This document shows positions 21,052 to 21,291 of a stretch of DNA of 21,291 bases, in pieces. Position numbers and translations under genes: made by a program. The stretch covers positions 1-21,291 of the forward strand of contig JAJYNM010000017.1 in NCBI GenBank assembly GCA_021786335.1, given 5' to 3'. A model generated the notes under the pieces. It saw only the letters and a list, made by a program, of their open reading frames with translations, was not told where the DNA came from and ran no database searches. Each line of letters starts with the position of its first letter. Positions within the stretch are counted from its first letter, which is position 1. Source of the stretch: an archaeon. GTDB taxonomy: Archaea; Thermoproteota; Nitrososphaeria; Nitrososphaerales; UBA183.

Positions 21052-21291
21052 ATGGGGTTGGTACGGAGGTCCGCCGTGTCCCGGGCTTGGGCGCTCCTGG
21101 TTGTTGGTCTTCTAGCTGTCGGGGTGGCAGCTACCGTCGTGTTGTACGCCTTCCAGGCAACTCAGGCCAGCCAGACGAGCCCCTACGCTCACATCGGGAG
21201 GGCGACCATTGCTCTCGTCGCTCCCGACTCTGTCCTAGCAGCCGACCCCGGCTTCCCGAAGCTCGCGGAAAAGTACTACAGGTTCGTCTAC
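21052..21291 (+). CDS. Exported or membrane-anchored protein, 3' end outside window
   Basis: 80 codons are visible and the frame is open to the window edge. A basic start (RR, then SRAW) precedes a hydrophobic segment (about 14-33) that is either a signal peptide or an N-terminal anchor. A short Ala/Gln/Ser stretch then leads into a domain beginning YAHIGRATIALVAPDS with a FPKLAEKYYRF helix. No lipobox Cys is present. The family is not recognisable from this fragment. Confidence 0.65.
   Translation, partial: MGLVRRSAVSRAWALLVVGLLAVGVAATVVLYAFQATQASQTSPYAHIGRATIALVAPDSVLAADPGFPKLAEKYYRFVY

Overview
The window is archaeal and most likely from the Nitrososphaeria/Thaumarchaeota lineage, though not necessarily an ammonia oxidiser. 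It carries TFB, aIF5A, Nob1, SRP54, Pus10, L21e, RpoF (Rpb4) and a DUF655 protein. The run srp54-pus10-rpl21e-rpoF-DUF655 is an archaeal gene order. Many starts (ATG, GTG or TTG) lie about 25-35 bp behind an A/T-rich TATA-like box and lack a Shine-Dalgarno sequence, as expected of leaderless archaeal transcripts. Base composition is fairly GC-rich and even throughout. No amo, CRISPR, rRNA or transposase gene was seen. Placement below this level cannot be settled by eye.

Layout. 1-976 (-): 3' truncated nicotinate phosphoribosyltransferase. 1080-1172 (+): tRNA-Ala(CGC) with a 20-nt insert after the anticodon stem. 1354-2367 (-): transcription factor B. 2555-3172: two small convergent unknown genes whose stop codons abut. 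3218-3322: a 105-bp MITE-like element with perfect 17-bp terminal inverted repeats and flanking direct repeats. 3512-5215: a membrane-anchored methyltransferase and Nob1 (-), then aIF5A (+). 5285-6946: two exported or membrane-anchored unknown proteins.

7180-15265 is the bioenergetic core. A 701-residue multi-pass membrane protein with a C-terminal iron-sulfur domain (+) meets a convergent oxidase operon (-): CuA subunit II, a fused subunit I+III, and a small subunit IV-like protein. Across a divergent promoter region lie a Tat-type Rieske protein, a full-length cytochrome b and a small membrane protein (+). This set (Rieske, cytochrome b, CuA subunit II, I+III fusion, small subunits) resembles the SoxM-type bc-oxidase supercomplex of Sulfolobales. 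A copper carrier gene (sulfocyanin or plastocyanin) is not in the window. The cytochrome b has Lys where the fourth haem-ligating His is expected.

15477-16959 (-): a class I methyltransferase followed, one base apart, by diphthine-ammonia ligase. 17036-20062 (+): srp54-pus10-rpl21e-rpoF, tightly packed with overlaps. 20207-20761 (+): DUF655 behind its own promoter and a structured leader of about 100 nt. The window ends with a possible gene remnant (-) and the 5' end of an exported protein gene (+).

The most interesting material is the respiratory region: the unusual 701-residue iron-sulfur membrane protein, with an internal duplication and a Cys-to-Val change in its second ferredoxin motif, and the odd haem ligand in cytochrome b. 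The MITE-like element and the tRNA insert come next.
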